64,000 nt of DNA from Flaveria trinervia (Eukaryota; Streptophyta; Magnoliopsida; Asterales; Asteraceae), in contig CM046458.1 in assembly GCA_025506515.1 (NCBI GenBank), forward strand, positions 45,197,890-45,261,889. Reading direction: 5' to 3'. The notes under the pieces are model-generated. The model was not told the origin of the DNA and ran no database searches. It was given only the letters and a program-made list of their open reading frames with translations. Positions 9,940 through 21,816 of this stretch are shown here, one piece after another (positions within the stretch are counted from its first letter, which is position 1; each line of letters opens with the position of its first letter). Position numbers and translations under genes: made by a program.

Positions 9940-12900
9940 TTGCAGGGTTCTTCAGCATGCCACAGTAGCATCTGGTATGTAGACAGTGGAGGATCTATGC
10001 ATATGACAGGGAACAGCTTTCTTCTTCATGATTACTCTCAAGGAAAGAAGGGGTTCGTTTCTTTTGGCAATGATGCTAAGGGTTACATCATTGGCAAAGG
10101 CTTTGTTTCCAATGGGGAATAAGGTTTGATGATGTTACCCATGTGGAGAATCTCAGACAATCTCTTGAGTGTCAGTCAAATGTGTGATAAAGCCATGTTG
10201 CTCTTTTCACCAGTCAGAATTGCAGGATTCTGTCATCCAAGTTCTGAGTTTGATGATAAGGTGTTGGATGATCACACTCTCCTGAGGGCCAACAAGACAG
10301 GAAGAGTGTATGCCTTAGATCTTTCCAAGAAAATAGATCTCAAAGGCCATCCTTGCCTATTTTTCCAAGGCTTCTCCTCAAGAATCTATTCTATGGCATA
10401 GAAGGCTGGGTCATGTGAATCTTAAAAACTGAATCAGCTGATACATCATGGTCTAGTAAGGGGATTGCCTATGAAGGAGTTCAGATGTGAAGACAACTGC
10501 ACTGCTTGTTTGAAAGGAAAACAGCACAAAGTTTCTTTCCCTCCTATTGAAGAACCTAAGTCCATTGCCTGCTTGCAATTACTACACATGGATATCTTTG
10601 GTCCTGTGGGAGTAATGAGTATAGAAAAGAAGAAATACTGTCTGGTAATTGTGGATGATTACTCCAGATTTGTATGGACTTTCTCTTCTTGCATTCAAAG
10701 GATGTTGTTGCTCAGAAGATTAAACTTTGTGTTGTGTTGAGAAGCAGTATTCCCTATCTGTCAAGTGTATAGAAGTGATAATGGAACAGAATTCAGAAAC
10801 CATACACTTGATGATTTTTAACTCTCAAAGGGAATCAAGAGGCAGTTTAGCATCCCAAGGACTCCAAAACAAAATGGAGTAGTTGAGAGAAAGAACAGGA
10901 CCTTAATTGAAGCTGCAAGGTCCATGTTGGCTGACTCTGGTTTGCCACTGACCTTTTGGGCTGAAGCTATTAACACAGCTTGCTATGTGCAGAATAGACC
11001 TTAGTAAATCAGAGGTTGATGAAGACTCCGTATGAAGTTCTACTCATTTGGCTCCTTTGATTTCATTTTTCAGAGCCTTTGGGTGTCCTTGTTTTTTCTC
11101 AACAGAAAGGATCAACTCCACAATTTGATCCTAAGGTGGATGCAGGGTATTTTGTTGGTTATTCATCTACTTGCAAGCATACAGAGTCTTCACTGCAGAA
11201 CCAAGATAGTTGAAGAGACTCTGCATGTGAAGTTTAATGAATCTTTAAGGACAAGATTCCACAAAATCTTGTGGAGTTATTTGATTTGGATATACTGCAA
11301 TATGTTCCTTATCAGGCTCCAGCCGTTGCTCCTGTCAATAGTCTTCCACCTAGTGGTACTGAAGATGATGATGATATCAGTACTCCCTTTTCCAGTTTAG
11401 TGACAACTGCCTATGTCTACTAAACTTGATGTTCCTACAGCTTCAGTAGCTCCATCCACACAAATGCTGATGCATTTCTGATTCTTCTACATCATTTGAC
11501 TTGCCATCTAATACTTGGTTCCAAGAATCTGGATCAACATCTGCTGCTGTTGAGCCCTGCTACAAACACTTGCACTGATCTCATAGTGTACAAGAGCTGA
11601 AGGATACCCCCCATGTCTCAAATCATTGGTGATATCAATGTTGGTGTCTCAACCAGAAGTCAATTGTCTAACTTCTGCTTCTATGCTCTCTTCATAAGTC
11701 AGCTAGAGCCAAAGAACTATCATGTTGCTTCGAGAAATAATGGATGGGTTGAAGCCATGCAGCTTGAGCTACTTCAGTTCAACAAACAGCAGGTGTGGGA
11801 ACTGGTTCCTCTACCCCCAGGTAAGTGTGCAATAGGCACTAAATGGTGTTTTTAGGAATAAAGCATATGAAAATGGGATTATTGTTAAGAACAAGGCCAT
11901 ACTGTTGTTTAGGGGTTTGCACAGAAGAAGGTATTGATTATGATGAACCTTTGCTCCTGTTACCATACTGGAGGCAATTAGATTGTTCTTAGCCTATGTT
12001 GCATTCCATAATCTTAAAGTTTTTCAAATGGATGTTAAAAATGCATTTTTATATGGTAAAATAAAAGAAGAGGTTTATGTGTGTCAACCACTAGGTTTTG
12101 AGGATAATAAACATCCAAATTGGTATACAGCTTGATAAGCTCTTTATGGGTGAAACAGCTCCTAGAGCCTGGTATGAGACATTATCAATTTTCTTCTTCA
12201 AAATCATTTCACTAGGGGCTCCATAGATAAAACTTTGTTCATTAAGAAGGTGGATCAGCATAAGCTACTTGTTCAATTTATGTTGATGATATTATTTTTG
12301 CATCCTCTGATCCCCAGTTTGGTGATGACTTTACAATTTTATGAAAAAGAGTTTGAAATGAGTGCAATGGGAAGAATTACATTTCTTTCTAGGGTTGCAA
12401 ATCAAACAAAAGGCTGATGGGACTTTCATTCATCAGTCTAAATATACAAAAGATCTGTTGAATAAGTTTGATTTATAAAATTGTAAGCCCTATTCTACTC
12501 CCATGTGCAACACCACACAACTGGATGCAGATCAGAAAGGTAAAGCTGTTGATGAAACACTTTACAGATGTATGATTAGGTCCTTGATGTATTTAACAAC
12601 TTCTAGACCAGATATCATGTTTGCAACTTGTGTTTGTGCTAGATTTCAGGCTGCTCCTAAAGAGTCTGATTGGATGGCAGTCAAGAGGATCTTTAGATAT
12701 CTGCAAGGTACACAATCTCTAGGTTTATGTTATTCCACTAGACACTCTTGCAAATTGGTTGCTTTTTCTGATAGTGACTTTGCAGGTGTAAGTAACTAGA
12801 AGTCAACTTCTGGTGGCTGTCAATTCCTAGGCAACTATTTGATTTCTTGGCAGAGTAAGAAACAACATTTTTTGCTACATCCACTGCTGAAGCAGAGTAT

Positions 12901-13216
12901 ATTGCTGCTGCAAGCTGTACTTCTCAAGTACTCTGGCTTCAGAACCAACTTTTGGATTATGGCATTACAGAGACTAAGACTCCATTATTAATGGACAGTG
13001 CTTCAGCTCTTTGCATTGTCAAGAATCCTGTCCAGCACTCTAGGACCAAACATAGAGATCCAGACATCATTTTAGTATGGACTATTTTGAAAAAGGTCTG
13101 ATTGATCCAAAGTTTGTGCCTAGTGCTAATGAGCTTCAGACATTTTCACTAAGCCTTTGGATAGTTCAACTTTCCAAAACCTTGTGTTAAGGCTTGGTAT
13201 GCTGCAGCTAGAATAA
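9940..13216 (+). pseudogene. pol: Copia pol polyprotein (element B), heavily frameshifted
   Basis: Protease WYVDSGGSMHMTG (near 9975-10015), pre-integrase (10126-10440), integrase with HMDIFGPV and DDYSRFVWT (10465-10740) then ERKNRTLIEAA (near 10885), reverse transcriptase (about 11600-12560; YVDD region near 12280 with a lost base), and RNase H with MIRSLMYLTTSRPDIMF (12503-12799) and TAEAEYIAAA (near 12885). The end LGMLQLE and stop at 13214-13216 match A and C. There are more frame breaks than in A or C, mainly one-base gaps. Confidence 0.9.
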
Positions 13217-13812
13217 GTGACAACTACTGATGATCTCAGTAAACAAGTACTGATGATCATTAGTAACGTCACAAATAAGTACTGATTCTGTTACACACTA
13301 CTGATGCAGTTCTAACTACTGATGTTAGTAAACACAGATCAGTACTGTTGTCCTATGAAACAACTAAAAAATAGCCAAAAGGTCTGATGAGTAAGTATTG
13401 AAGACAGTATGAAACAGCTGCAAAGCTAAGAATTGACGAAAACTACTGACGGGAATTTTCTCTTCAGTTGTTTCTAAAACTGTTGTTTCATCTTAAACAA
13501 CTGATGACAAAACCATGTCTTCAGTCATTTCACAACTACTGATGACTAACACCAGGTCATCAGCTGTTTACAACAACTGATGACAAAACCATGTCTTTAG
13601 TAGTTTCATAACTACTGATGACTAACACAAGTTCTCAGTTGTTTCCAACATCTGAAGCCAAAACAATGGTTTTTCAGTAGTTTTCTAACTACTAATGCCT
13701 AAAACCAAGACTTCAGTTGTTTCAACCTCTGAAGGTTAATATCACGTCATCAATCGTTTAAAACTACTGATGACTAACACCAAACCCTTCACTTGCTTCA
13801 TAACCCTTATCC
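13217..13812 (+). repeat. Palindrome-rich spacer with tandem hairpin units (element B)
   Basis: Same layout as in A: CTACTGATGA motifs, then tandem units of TCTTCAGT...AACTACTGATGAC type from about 13518 to 13760, ending close to a TATA box. Units are more degraded than in A and C. Confidence 0.82.
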
Positions 13813-13820
13813 TATAAATA
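13813..13820 (+). promoter_or_regulatory. Putative internal TATA box before aORF (element B)
   Basis: TATAAATA in the context TATCCTATAAATACCC, 68 bp before the start codon used for the aORF at 13888. Conserved in place with elements A and C. Confidence 0.55.
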
Positions 13821-13887
13821 CCCAATCCTACAGAGCTTCATCATCTCCAACCTAATGTTCAAAAACTCCAAACCTTCTCTCACATCA

Positions 13888-16800
13888 ATGGCAAACGTCC
13901 AGCTTAAACCACGACACAACTGTGTTTCCTACCTTACCAAATCACCTTTCTGGACGAAGTTTGATACTGCTATTGATCTCATGGTCCATTCTTCATACAA
14001 AACGGCCTTCCTTATCAATCCTACCATTTATGTCGAATCCCTACAACAGTTTTGGATGAACGTCACCCTTACCACTGGGGAGAATGCCACCGAGTCGCTC
14101 CTGTCGTTCGTCAACTCCCGAAGGTGGTCATCACTCCGGCAATCCTTCGCCAAATACTACACCTGGATGATGCCACCTTCCCGCTGTATATTCAAAGGCA
14201 TCACTGATCTATCCTTTGCCCAACATGGATATCAGGGTAACCTCAGCGCTTCTACCATCTTAAAGAGGCATTTCCATGATACCGAACGCCTTATTTTTCA
14301 TATGGTAAATGTCTGCCTAGCCCCTAAGACTTCGTCGTGGGATCAAATGTCTACCAGTGGCAGCAGGTATTTTTCTCTATCCTTGAGCAACAAAACTAAA
14401 TTTTTCTGAATTATTATTTTTTTGAACTTAAGGATATGCCTCCAAACCTATTGCTAACCGATGGATATTAATATCCACGGTTCATAATGGCCATAATAGA
14501 GACCAGCTGAAAGCTGAGGGACTTGTTGGCCTTGGAGTCCCTGCCATGGCTGTATTGCCTGAAGTATACTCCAGGCACAACTCAGACCAGTCCTTCAAAC
14601 AGGCTGCCAAACTGCAAAAACCCACGCAGCTGGAACCCACAGCCACCACCTCCAAATCCAAAGTCCCCACCAAACCCAAACACAAGAAAGCCAAAAAGGC
14701 TACTCAGGGAAATGAGTCCCCTGAGGATGCCCCTACAACACAAACGCAGGATAATCTACTGGTCATAACCCCCAGTAGATACACGTACTCACCCACCCTC
14801 AACGCTCAGGTTTCCTCTCATAGGAGCCTGTAGCAACCACCTATGGCGCACCTATACATCTGGAACCTTCCTTACTTGAGGAGGTTGCCATTGAAACGCA
14901 CCACTCTCCCCGGGTGCATACTGCCTTCACCCATCTCCCACTGCAACCGCCCCCAAAGTCCTACCATACTAGTTGCAAAGGTGCTGACTCAGTTGCATTC
15001 CTCACCCCTTCCCCAGATACCAATCAAAACTGGGATAGCCTCAACCATTGAGGGGGAGGAACAAAGTGCTTCTGATAACCCACAGCACAGGGGTTACCAT
15101 GTTCCATCTCCAAGTGTAGAAAAGGAGATTCGAACTTCTAGTGAGGCTGCCACTTCTCCTGCTTCAGCAAATGATCAGGATGAAGTTGGTACTATCCATA
15201 AGACCTCACCAGAGGCAACTGCCGATGAAGACATAGTCCTGAGGCAGGAAGTCCCCAGTACCACGAACAAGGGGCACATGCTACTACTGATCTACACTCA
15301 GAGCATGTACATCCTGATTCAATCAGGAGGTCAGGTGATTCATCTCAGAATGATGATGACCTGGGCTTTTTCTACAATGTTCTAGCCCACAATACCATCC
15401 TCGAGAATGAGGTGAGCAGACTCAAAGAGCTGCTTGTCAACATGTCTCAGGATCAACGACCATCTACCCCCACACACCCACAGATGGCACCTTCAATTGA
15501 AGGTTTACCAAACACTGAGCCTACCCACATAACTGAGCCACCAGCCTCTCCTTTCGGCACCATCTCTCAGGGACAGAACCCTCTGAGCAGATGGTTGCTA
15601 TCTTTCAAAACTCCTTACCTCTCATCACTCCCATCATCACTGATATAGTGCATAAAGCCATTGATGAGAGAATTCCCTCAAATCTACAACCCTTATTGAT
15701 GATGCTGTTCATAAATCTCTTTCTGCCTTCCAAACCCCTGATTCCAATGCAACCAAAAAGGGGGAGACTGCACAGTCAAAGGCAGTGAAAGACAAGAAAA
15801 GAAAGAGAGTTGATGCTGAGAAAGAGGCTGAAACAGAGAAACAGATTGAGAAAGAAAAGGAGGTTGAGAAAGAACTAATCTCAGAGCAGTTAATTACATA
15901 TAAAAGAAAGAAAAGTGCTGAGTCAGGAGCTGATGAGAGAAATCATTAGAAGACCTTGTTAAAGATGCTGATGAAGCTCATAGCAGATCAATGATACAAT
16001 TATAGATCAGCTATTTAGACATGGTCATGACACAGCCACATTAGATTCTGAGATCAGAAGGCTAAATAGAGAGATACAATCAAGATGGGCCAGTTATAGT
16101 GTGATGGAAAGGGAGAGATTGGAAATCATGATCAGTTTATAGCTAAATATCTTGGAAGATCATTGATTGAAATCAAGTCATGGTCCAGGGACAGCATCTT
16201 GGCAGTAACCACCAAGATCTGTTCGTCTGAAGTATACACCAAAGGGTTGGTCATTGAAGCTTTGAATGAAGCTGGTGCTGGGAGCAGGACTGAACTGGTC
16301 AAACAATCCAAGCCTCACTTACATCTAAAATGCTAGAACAGCCTGTCAACATTCCCACACCAAAACCACCACAACCACAACCACTAAACCAACTCCCTTA
16401 CCCACAAAACAATAGCCGATGATGTACCCCAGAAGAGGAAGAGAAGGTACTGAGGCTAGAAGAGGAAGAAGAAGATAATGATGAAGATGAAGATAGGCTG
16501 CCAATCTCAGCTGTTATACAGTTGCCTAAGGCCATACGTCACTCTCCAACAATTACTCCTGAATCTCAAAGACAAATTGTGAAAGTGAAGCTAGAAGAAG
16601 AAGAGCTTCACAAACAACATGATGAGGAATTGTTGAGAAGAGTTGACAAAGCATATGCTGCCACATCTTCAATCATCAACATGAAGAAACATGCTCAGAG
16701 GTTATACACTCTAACACACATTTCAATATCAAAAAGAGAGTGAGGATTTGGCCTGATCCCAGGGTGTCTCATAGGATTCAAAAGAAAAATTTCCACAGAG

Positions 16801-17203
16801 ATACATTGGCCAAGTAAAGAAGATTGTAGATGAAGTGATCTCTCTGGCCTTTGTAGTATCACCTGGGAGATCCTAGATGACTTCAAGAAAGCCTATAACT
16901 AAACTGACCCCACAAAAGATGTTGGAGAATAAAGTGGTGAAAAAGGGTTAGTATATAGGAGGCTTGAGGAAGTTAGAAAGAATGAGCTCCAGTTGTTTTT
17001 AGAGGGTATTCACCCAGATGAATTTGCTTATAGAATCATAACAACTGTGGAGCTAAAAATGGAAGCAGGTCAAATACCTATCTGAGTACTATGGGCCTGA
17101 ATCACTCTTTGAAGGAGAAGCAGAAGAGCTTACCATGGAGGAACAAGTAACCTTCATTGAGGCCTATACAAGGGAGTCTTACAGACTCATATTTGGGAAG
17201 TAG
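13888..17203 (+). pseudogene. Extra 3' ORF (aORF) of copia element B, frameshifted
   Basis: Homologue of the A aORF. Start at 13888 (MANVQLKPRHNCVSYL); an in-frame ATG at 13855 exists, but 13888 aligns with A and C. The N-terminal domain is open to about 14150. Further blocks: EVYSRHNSDQS and Lys-rich linker (14546-14833), coiled coil DDDLGFF...NTILENEVSRLKELL (15355-15450), Lys/Glu-rich stretch (15780-15870), the EIRRLNREIQSRWASY equivalent (16050-16095), acidic run (16455-16500), and VDKAYAATSSIINMKK (16640-16690). The C-terminus reads through YTRESYRLIFGK to a stop at 17203. The reading frame changes many times. Function unknown. Confidence 0.8.
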
Positions 17204-17420
17204 ATCTCATGGATGGGGTAACAGCTTTGTGTCCACTCCCCAAGACAGAGTTCCCATCCATCCTTTGCCAAACAGATCTTTGAGACTTTTTCCCAGGCCG
17301 GTGCTTACAAGGGTCACTTCTGAGCTGATCTAGAAGACAAAAAGACCAATCTTTCTGCCATAATAAGTGGGACATCTTTATAAGCTTAAAGGTTTTGGCT
17401 GCATTGGTTCAGGGGGAGTT
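17204..17420 (+). other. 3' untranslated region and polypurine tract (element B)
   Basis: Conserved about 200-bp trailer ending TTCAGGGGGAGTT (17408-17420) against the LTR. Details such as CTTCTGAGCTGATCTAGAAG match element D rather than A or C, marking a subfamily. Confidence 0.82.
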
Positions 17421-18170
17421 TGTTGGACCAAAACCAATGAGCCAGATCAAAAAAACCTTTAAGTCCCACAAGACATCACTACAACTGCTGAAGACTTGAT
17501 CAGCTGTTTGACAAAGTCTGAAGATCAACAGCTGAAGACTAAAGTACTGAAGACTTCAACAGCTGAAGACTAAGTACTGAAGATCAACAGCTAAAGTACA
17601 AAACTGAAGACATAGCTGAAGACATCAGCTGATGACAACAACTGAAGTTCAAGAAGTCCAAGTACTGAAGCTTTCAGAGTTTGTCACAACAGCTGAAGAA
17701 GCATTCTTCAGTTGTTGTGATGGTTTCCTTTCAGTAGTTTTATTTTTTGTTTCAGTACTTGTAAAACGACTGAAGAGCATGTTCTTCAGTCGTGGTAGTA
17801 TCAGTAGTTTCTTTTCAGTAGTTATAGTAACTGTTAACACTTAGTATTTTTGTTAGAAGATGTCAGCTGTTTGACATCTTCAGTAGTTGTGGTAACTTTC
17901 AGTAGTTAATAATAGTTAGATGTCACTGTCAAGTGACATCAGCTGACGTCAGCTTTCCTTTAAAAGGAAAGATGACCTAATTGTAACCGTGCGATAAGCC
18001 GACCAAAGCGTGGATTGAATAAATATATTCCTTTTGGCAGATTTTCTCTCTTTATAACAAACACTGTTTCATTGATAAATTTCATGTGTTCTTGTTTAAA
18101 TTTGTTAATTTGTGTGCTCATTCCACTGCAAATCAATCTAATTGATCAACTAGATACCGTGATCCTAACA
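17421..18170 (+). repeat. Copia 3' LTR of element B (750 bp)
   Basis: Begins TGTTGGACC and ends CCGTGATCCTAACA. It is shorter than the A and C LTRs because there are fewer CTGAAG repeats in U3. The 12-bp inverted repeat around GCATGT (about 17763-17795) and the GATGTCA palindromes are kept. A TTTAAAAGG sequence near 17959 replaces the TATATAAG of other copies. If the site was duplicated, the right flank should be CACAC (18171-18175), but the left flank is missing. Confidence 0.88.
17944..17951. promoter_or_regulatory. TGACGTCA bZIP-type site in LTR B
   Basis: Perfect TGACGTCA palindrome, the classic TGA/CRE binding core for bZIP factors in plants, 8 bp upstream of the TATA-like TTTAAAAGG. 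The C LTRs carry TACGTCA at the same place (21377-21383 and 43848-43854). Binding itself is an inference. Confidence 0.5.
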
Positions 18171-19009
18171 CACACAGTAAGAGTTCAGTTTTAGTGACTG
18201 CTCCAATAACGTGCGATTTCCTAATTACTGTGTGTTATACAGTGTGCGATCTTGGCGAACCCATAAGAGTTCCACACACCCCACGGAGCGATTAGGAGAG
18301 TAAGTTTACTCACCCACCCGACCGAACAGAAGGAAAGGCACGAAGCGGAACTCCTGGAACAAAACAAGCAGTTCCCGTTGGACCAAACCAAAGGAAGAGC
18401 AGCTAGCTCACCGGAAAACTTCAACTAAGACACCAGATCCTCACTCAGCTAGGGAGTCTGTCCTAGTGACTACTCCATACGTTCAGATATGTGCGATATC
18501 TACAATACGTGCGATATGTGCGATATGTTGATACATGCAATATGTGCGATCCGTGCGATATTGCGATATGTGCAAGATGTGTGAAAAGTACCAAACAAAC
18601 GTGATGATGATAATAATTAATACCTTGATGTATGTGCAATGTGTGATTAGTGCGATAGTAATGTAAATGTTTTAACGAATGGAAGGTAATGCAATGTTTT
18701 TTTAAAACTAGAACTCACTCAGCAACGCTGACTTTTTATGCATTTTCCAGTTGGCATGTGAAGTTGCTGAGGATGGCACGAGGCGGCTACTTGGCTCTTT
18801 TGGATGATATTCTTGTGTTTAATGTTTTTGTATTGTAATGCGAACAAATGAAATTGTGTAACAAATATTGTATTATATTGCAAAAGCATTTTTAGTGAAA
18901 TTGTTGTTTTTAATGTTTCCGCTGCAACGTTTATTTCAAGTTAATGTAATTATATGTTTTATGAGCAATGATTGGCTACCTGTAAGCGTCTCGGGAACGG
19001 AGCCTTACA
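18171..19009 (+). repeat. Old gypsy LTR, 3' part, interrupted by element B
   Basis: Ends GGGAACGGAGCCTTACA (TTACA at 19005-19009), the usual right end of a plus-oriented plant Tekay-type LTR. It carries GAACTCACTCAGC near 18710, a sequence I associate with such LTRs. Repeated GTGCGAT motifs lie at 18200-18260 and 18490-18575. The same GTGCGA core, on the sense strand, fills the LTR array of element I. The left part is missing because element B sits there. No coding sequence seen. Confidence 0.6.
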
Positions 19010-20050
19010 ATGAACAAGTTGGTGCTAGGAAATCATGTTATAGGTTTACCGTTGAAAGAATTCACACTTCTTGAACATTGTTTGTGATGTTTCAAAGGAA
19101 AACAACAAAACGTCCTCATAAACCAGTTGTTCATTCCAAAATTAATCAATCCTCCATTACTACACATGGATTTGTTTGGTCTTGTGAGTATTTTGAGTTT
19201 AGGACATTGTGCATATTGTTTGGTTATTACTGATGATTTTTCCATATTTACTTGGGTATTATTTTTAGTAACAAAGGATGAAATGACTCATTTGCTAATA
19301 AAGTTCATGACTCTAGTGAAAAACCGAAATGATAAAACAATAAAGTGCATAAGAAGTGATAATGAAATAGAGTTCTGTAGTCATATCTTGAATGAATTCT
19401 GTGATTTAAAGGGGGTAACTAGACAATTCAGTACAGCAGGAACTCCACCACAAAATGAAGTTTTTGAAACATGAAACAAAATCTTGATTGAAGCGGCTCG
19501 AATAATGCAAGCAGCAGCCAAACTTCCTTCATTCTTTTGGGCTGAAGTTGTTAGTACTGCTTGTTATGTGCAGAATCGTGTCTAATAAATAAACAATAGA
19601 ATACGACTTCATATGAAATATTTTGCAAGCAAAAACCCAAAGTCAAATATTTTAAAACATTTGGTTATTGTGTACTTTGTTACACACATTTAATTCAAAA
19701 TCTAAATTTGATGGAAAAGCTAATGACTATTATTTTACTCAGCCGACAATAAATTATACAGAGTTTATAATAAAAGAACTAAACAGATTATCGAGTCATT
19801 TGATATAGATTGGCATAAATCTAACAAAAAGTAATGAAGGATCTACTTCTTCTTAGGTATATGATTATGCATCATTCAAAAACAAAACACATTGACAATC
19901 ACATGCATTTTATTTGTCAATGTTTTGATAGAAAGCTTATTCACCTTGCTCAAGTCACTTCTGATAAACATAATACTAATTGTTTACCAAGGCATTTGAT
20001 CATTTCTGTTTTGACTTTCTTGTTAAATCTTTGGAATGATTAACTTTGGT
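19010..20050 (+). pseudogene. pol: Diverged copia pol fragment (element G)
   Basis: Integrase of a different, older copia lineage: a zinc-binding remnant (CFKGKQQNV, 19085-19115), HMDLFGLV (19165), VITDDFSIFTWV, KCIRSDNEIEF (19345), then a stop where ERKN would be (ETXNKILIEAARIM), and FWAEVVSTACYVQNRV. After about 19830 the text jumps to the end of RNase H (HHSKTKHIDNHMHFICQCF). The reverse transcriptase and most of RNase H are therefore deleted, with the junction near 19830. Multiple stops show long inactivity. Confidence 0.82.
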
Positions 20051-20683
20051 TGAATTACCAGACCTTTAACAAAAATAACTTTCTATTTACTCTGTTAAAA
20101 ATTTAATAACAATTTTAGAGGGAAAAATTGAAATGTAATAAAAAAGATTTTAGCTTTAGGGGGAGTTATTTTGAATATATTCAAAAAGATTTTATTCATT
20201 GGATAAACATTACAACAAATTAATTTTCAATTTAATTGGGAAATGATAGTTAATTTTTTGATTTTGATATATATTACATACAAAAGCTTAATAAGGAACT
20301 ACCTTGGATTATGTTTAATATGCTGATACGCTCGACTTCCAAGAACGAAAACCAGTATGCTTTATATGATGCACTGGAACATAATTCTCTATGACAAATG
20401 GATTACATATCAAGGTTTTGGGGTAACACTATATCCATGCTAAAAACATATTGAAAGTTACAATTTTGTCATACTCAAACCAGTTATTCTCTTGATCACT
20501 GATTTTCATTCGTACATAATATGAATATATATATTTCATATGAAAAAAAAGAAATGGAAAAAATAAGCAAAAACAAAGAAGAAAATTAAAATGACAAAAG
20601 AGCAAAAAGATACCAAAAGTCCATATAGGATTAAAACATGCTAATGTGCACATAAATAAAAGATATGTCAAAGAAATACATAC
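20051..20683 (+). other. AT-rich non-coding DNA after copia fragment G
   Basis: Contains a polypurine run TTTAGGGGGAGTTATT near 20155-20170 and otherwise AT-rich sequence with no recognisable gene. It ends at the CATAC target site (20679-20683) of element C. It probably continues biologically at 44038, on the far side of element C. Confidence 0.5.
20679..20683. other. Target site duplication of element C, left copy
   Basis: CATAC directly before the 5' LTR. The identical CATAC follows the 3' LTR at 44033-44037, showing that both ends belong to one insertion event. Confidence 0.9.
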
Positions 20684-21285
20684 TGTTGGACCAAAAGAAC
20701 AAATGAGCCAAGATTAGAAAACCTCTAAGTCCCACATGATATCACAACAACTGCTGAAGGCTTCATCAGTAGTTCGACAAGTGCTAAAGACTTCTACAGC
20801 TGAAGATCAAGTACTGAAGACTTCAACAGCTGAAGACTAAAGTGCTGAAGTTCAACAGCTGAAAGAACACAAGTGCTGAAGCTGAAGACCAAAGTACTGA
20901 AGGTCAACAGCTGAAGAATACAAGTGCTGAAGCTAAAGACCAAAGTACTGAAGTTCAACAGCTGAAGAGTCCACAAGTGCTGAAGATCAACAACTGATGT
21001 ACAAAGTCTGAAGACAAAGACTGAAGACATCAGCTAATGACATCTACTGAAGTCATCAGCTGATGAAACGTCTGAAGTTCAAGTCTGAAGACCAAGTGCT
21101 GAAGTTTCAGTAGTTTGTCACAACAGCTGAAGAGTACTTCTTCAGTAGTTGTGATTATCAGTAGTTTTATGTTTTTACTTTCAGTATTTTTGTAAAACGA
21201 CTAAAGAGCTTGTTCTTCAGTCGTTGTAGTTTTAGTAGTTTCTTATCAGTAGTTTTGTAATAAGTAAACACTTAGCTTTTTGTAA

Positions 21286-21372
21286 GAAGATGTCAGCTGC
21301 TTGACATCTTCAGTAGTTTTAGTATTTCAGTAGTTGTTAAATAACGGTTAGATGTCACTATCAAGTGACATC
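21286..21372. promoter_or_regulatory. Two adjacent perfect hairpins upstream of LTR TATA box
   Basis: First: GAAGATGTCA, loop GCTGCT, TGACATCTTC (21286-21311). Second: GATGTCACT, loop ATCA, AGTGACATC (21351-21372). Both contain TGTCA/TGACA cores and lie 20-106 bp before TATATAAG. They recur in the B, D and 3' C LTRs. Confidence 0.7.
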
Positions 21373-21391
21373 AGCCTACGTCATTTTTCCT

Positions 21392-21399
21392 TATATAAG
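21392..21399 (+). promoter_or_regulatory. LTR TATA box (element C, 5' LTR)
   Basis: TATATAAG inside the palindrome TTCCTTATATAAGGAA, preceded by TACGTCA. Likely promoter of the gag-pol RNA. Confidence 0.7.
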
Positions 21400-21609
21400 G
21401 AAGAATTACCTAAATTGTAATTTTGCGAAAGCCATGTCAAAGCGTGTGATTGAATGAAATATTCCTTTTGCAGAAACTTTCTCTCTCTATAACTAATTCT
21501 GTTCATTGCTATATCTTTGGTATTCTTGCTCGAATTGTGCTAGTTGGTACTATATTCCGCTGCTGAAATCATTCGAATCGATCAAACTAGACGCTGAGAT
21601 CCTATCAAA

Positions 21610-21621
21610 TGGTATCAGAGC
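21610..21621 (+). other. Primer-binding site, initiator tRNA-Met (element C)
   Basis: TGGTATCAGAGC, complementary to the 3' end of plant initiator tRNA-Met, two bases after the LTR end. It primes minus-strand DNA synthesis. Confidence 0.95.
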
Positions 21622-21816
21622 AGGTTAATCGTTGATCAATCTAACAATTGATCATTGAAACTGCTCATTTGCTCTAAGTTTGATCGAATTAGCAAATTCG
21701 CACGAATCTGTTATAGAGATTGAAGTTCTGTCGCTTTTGGCTATTTTAATTGAGGTTCTTAGTGGTTTTGAGCTAAATTTGTTTTGCTTATCTTGAATTT
21801 GTTTGAATTTTCAAAA

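Larger units (their letters stand above)
9690..18170 (+). mobile_element. Copia element B, lacking 5' LTR, primer site and most of gag
   Basis: Same family as A and C. It starts abruptly inside gag at 9690, fused to the last base of the preceding LTR. Compared with element C about 2.8 kb between the LTR end and mid-gag is missing. It then runs through pol, spacer and aORF to its own 3' LTR. That LTR and the 3' untranslated region look more like element D than like A or C, so B is probably not simply the second half of a tandem copy of A. Confidence 0.85.
20684..21607 (+). repeat. 5' LTR of element C (924 bp)
   Basis: TGTTGGACC to GAGATCCTATCA. U3 holds a 51-52 bp tandem repeat starting at about 20835, 20887 and 20938, built from CTGAAG and CAACAGCTG. 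Then come CAGTAGTT palindromes, the conserved hairpin around GCTTGT, two GATGTCA hairpins, TACGTCA and a TATA box. It matches the 3' LTR closely apart from a 45-bp segment (about 21416-21460) missing from the 3' copy. Confidence 0.95.

Noticed and set aside
20794..21030. Minus-strand open frames over the LTR repeats (also 43302-43502 and, on the + strand of D, 60314-60550)
   Set aside because: They follow from translating CTTCAG-type repeats antisense; repetitive Leu/Phe/Ser text without a domain.
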